A stretch of DNA of 64,000 bases, from assembly GCA_046349615.1 (NCBI GenBank), contig JAXMBZ010000008.1, positions 62,001 through 126,000 on the forward strand, in the 5' to 3' direction. Of the stretch, positions 62,895-64,000 are shown one piece after another. Position 1 is the first letter of the stretch, and each line of letters starts with the position of its first letter. The translations under genes and the position numbers were made by a program. The DNA is from JADJNY01 sp046349615. GTDB taxonomy: Bacteria; Planctomycetota; UBA1135; GCA-002686595. A model generated the notes under the pieces. That model did no database searches and was not told the origin of the DNA. It saw only the letters and a program-made list of their open reading frames with translations.

Positions 62895-63458
62895 TCAATC
62901 CGTCCTTCTGCGGATGAGGAAGCGCGGCGGCGCGGCGGAGACGAGCGCGTGGCCCGTCATGCGGCACCACGCGGGCAGGTCCGCGCCGGCGCCGGGGTCG
63001 CGCGCGAGGAGCTCGAGCACTTCGCCCGCGCGCATCGAGCGCAGCTTGACGCGCAGGTCGAGCACGAGCTCGCCGCAGCCGAGGTCGCCCGCGTCCCACG
63101 TCTCGTGCGGCGGCTCGAGCGTCGCCTCCGCGCCGCGCGCGAGCGTCTCGAGCGGCGCGACGCGCGCGAGCGCGCACGCGGGTTCGCGGCGTTCGGCCTC
63201 GGCCCACGCCGCGGAGTAGCACGCGCGCCGCGCGAAGTGCGCGCGCAGGTGCGAGCGCAGCGCGCCCACGCCGTCGCCGAGCTCGCGCGCCGCGCACGTC
63301 GAGCAGACGGGCGCGCGCTTGTGGCCCAGCGCCGACGCGAAGAGCCGCTCGTGCGCGCACAGCGGCGTCGCGCAGCGCGCGCACCGCGAGTTCGCGGTCG
63401 CATCGAGCCACTGCACGAGCTCGCGCTCGCGCTTCCGATCGAGCTCCTCCGCGTCCAT
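62895..63458 (-). CDS. Zinc-ribbon and TusA domain protein
   Basis: A 187-residue protein with an N-terminal helical, charged part and a four-cysteine zinc ribbon (C26, C29, C52, C55 in CARCATPLC and VCSTCA), then a C-terminal TusA-like domain (about 118-187) with C128 (WDAGDLGCGELVLDLRVKL) and DLPAWCRMTGHALV. The TusA domain is closely related to that of the TusA-MetE fusion, including Gly after the Cys. It starts 3 nt after the LON-domain gene stop, so they are cotranscribed. It may deliver sulfur to a partner bound by the ribbon (inference). Confidence 0.82.
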   Translation of the reverse strand: MDAEELDRKRERELVQWLDATANSRCARCATPLCAHERLFASALGHKRAPVCSTCAARELGDGVGALRSHLRAHFARRACYSAAWAEAERREPACALARVAPLETLARGAEATLEPPHETWDAGDLGCGELVLDLRVKLRSMRAGEVLELLARDPGAGADLPAWCRMTGHALVSAAPPRFLIRRRTD

Positions 63459-63461
63459 GCG

Positions 63462-64000
63462 CTACGCGGTCCCGCCGCTCGGCGGCAGCGGTCGCCGCGC
63501 GTGCTCGGCGAGCGCCGCGAGCACGCGCGCTTCGACGTCGAGTTCGCAGAAGAGCGGCTCCATCACCGCCTGCGGGAGCTGCAGGCGCAGGAGCAGGAGG
63601 TCGGCGAGCTGCGTCAGCGGCACGTCCGAGGGGAGGCCGGACAGCTCTCGGCAGCGCTTCTGCACCGCGCACGCGAGCTTCTCGCGCAGGAGCGCCTCGC
63701 GCGACGGACACACGGGCGTCTCGCGCACCGTCAGCACCTTCACGCGGCGATAGAGCTTGTCGCAAGGCACCTCTTCGACCCGCACGCGCGCGAGGCCCGC
63801 GACGAGGATGTAGAAGCGGCCGTCCTCGAGCTGTTCGTGCTGCACGATCTCGCCGAACCCGCCGATGCGCAGGAACTCCGGCTTCGAGCACGCGCCGGAG
63901 AGGAAGGGCTTCGCGCCGCTCTCGCGCAGCGTGCCGAGCACGAGCCGTCCCGGGCCGTCGAGCAGGTCGCGCACCATCTGCCGATACCGCGGCTCGAACA
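63462..64000 (-). CDS. LON substrate-binding domain protein (5' end outside window)
   Basis: The 3' part of a gene that begins beyond the right edge. The visible residues match the LON N-terminal (PUA-like) domain: FEPRYRQMVRDLL at the edge, RLVLGTL, GGFGEIVQHEQLEDGRFYILVAGLARVRV, then a helical bundle with LREKLACAVQKRCRELSG and LADLLLLRLQLP. No ATPase or protease part follows, so it is probably a stand-alone LON-domain protein, as found in many bacteria, and not the full Lon protease. It is 3 nt upstream of the zinc-ribbon-TusA gene. Confidence 0.85.
   Translation of the reverse strand, partial: FEPRYRQMVRDLLDGPGRLVLGTLRESGAKPFLSGACSKPEFLRIGGFGEIVQHEQLEDGRFYILVAGLARVRVEEVPCDKLYRRVKVLTVRETPVCPSREALLREKLACAVQKRCRELSGLPSDVPLTQLADLLLLRLQLPQAVMEPLFCELDVEARVLAALAEHARRPLPPSGGTA

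Noticed and set aside
62350..63219. Plus-strand open frame of 289 residues
   Set aside because: It has no family motif and overlaps the antisense of the zinc-ribbon-TusA gene. Its sequence similarity to another plus-strand frame near 61680 is just the antisense of the conserved TusA block.

Overview
The window is very GC-rich, densely coded DNA that looks chromosomal and bacterial. The gene content points to a planctomycete-type member of the PVC group. It includes an ECF sigma factor fused to a membrane segment and a large extracytoplasmic part, a giant secreted protein combining a beta-propeller, cytochrome c-like haem-binding and DUF1080 domains, many secreted beta-propeller, HEAT and carboxypeptidase-regulatory-like proteins, a collagen-like protein, and six secreted proteins that share one C-terminal module ending in Trp. 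This assignment is inference from gene content; there is no rRNA or other marker in the window. Layout, left to right: (1) 0.1-8.5 kb, minus strand: methyltransferase and cutC (overlapping), a DUF433/DUF5615 toxin-antitoxin-like pair, a HEAT-repeat protein, and a PhoB-like response regulator with its histidine kinase; similar 11-bp-period direct repeats lie upstream of the kinase operon and of the HEAT gene. (2) 8.8-16.5 kb, plus strand: two paralogous secreted proteins, each followed by a strong hairpin, then a GH38-mannosidase-like protein that seems to have lost catalytic residues. (3) 16.5-28 kb: the multidomain haem protein, a methyltransferase, small secreted proteins, a D-amino-acid-oxidase-like enzyme, a PQQ-type propeller carrying the shared C-terminal module, a YHS-domain protein, ispH and a [2Fe-2S] ferredoxin. 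(4) 28.7-43.6 kb: DEAD-box helicase with a 500-residue Arg/Glu-rich tail, a propeller, xthA, the sigma-factor fusion and a sigma-less paralogue, a tandem pair of amidohydrolases (the second degenerate), SOUL, VOC and DUF2325 proteins. (5) 43.7-50 kb: three tandem secreted paralogues with the shared C-terminal module, a class I glutamine amidotransferase, a membrane protein and rnhA. (6) 50.1-53.6 kb: a TlpA/thioredoxin-like lipoprotein whose active site reads Trp-UGA-Gly-Pro-Cys, with a SECIS-like hairpin after the UGA. This is very probably a selenoprotein and is the most notable item. It is followed by about eleven tandem copies of a 150-bp unit with no convincing gene. (7) 53.6-64 kb: VOC protein, thioredoxin-NHL protein, collagen-like protein, and a cluster with LON-domain, zinc-ribbon-TusA, DsrE-like and TusA-MetE fusion proteins that suggests a persulfide or sulfur-transfer route. 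No tRNA, rRNA, insertion sequence or CRISPR array was recognised.
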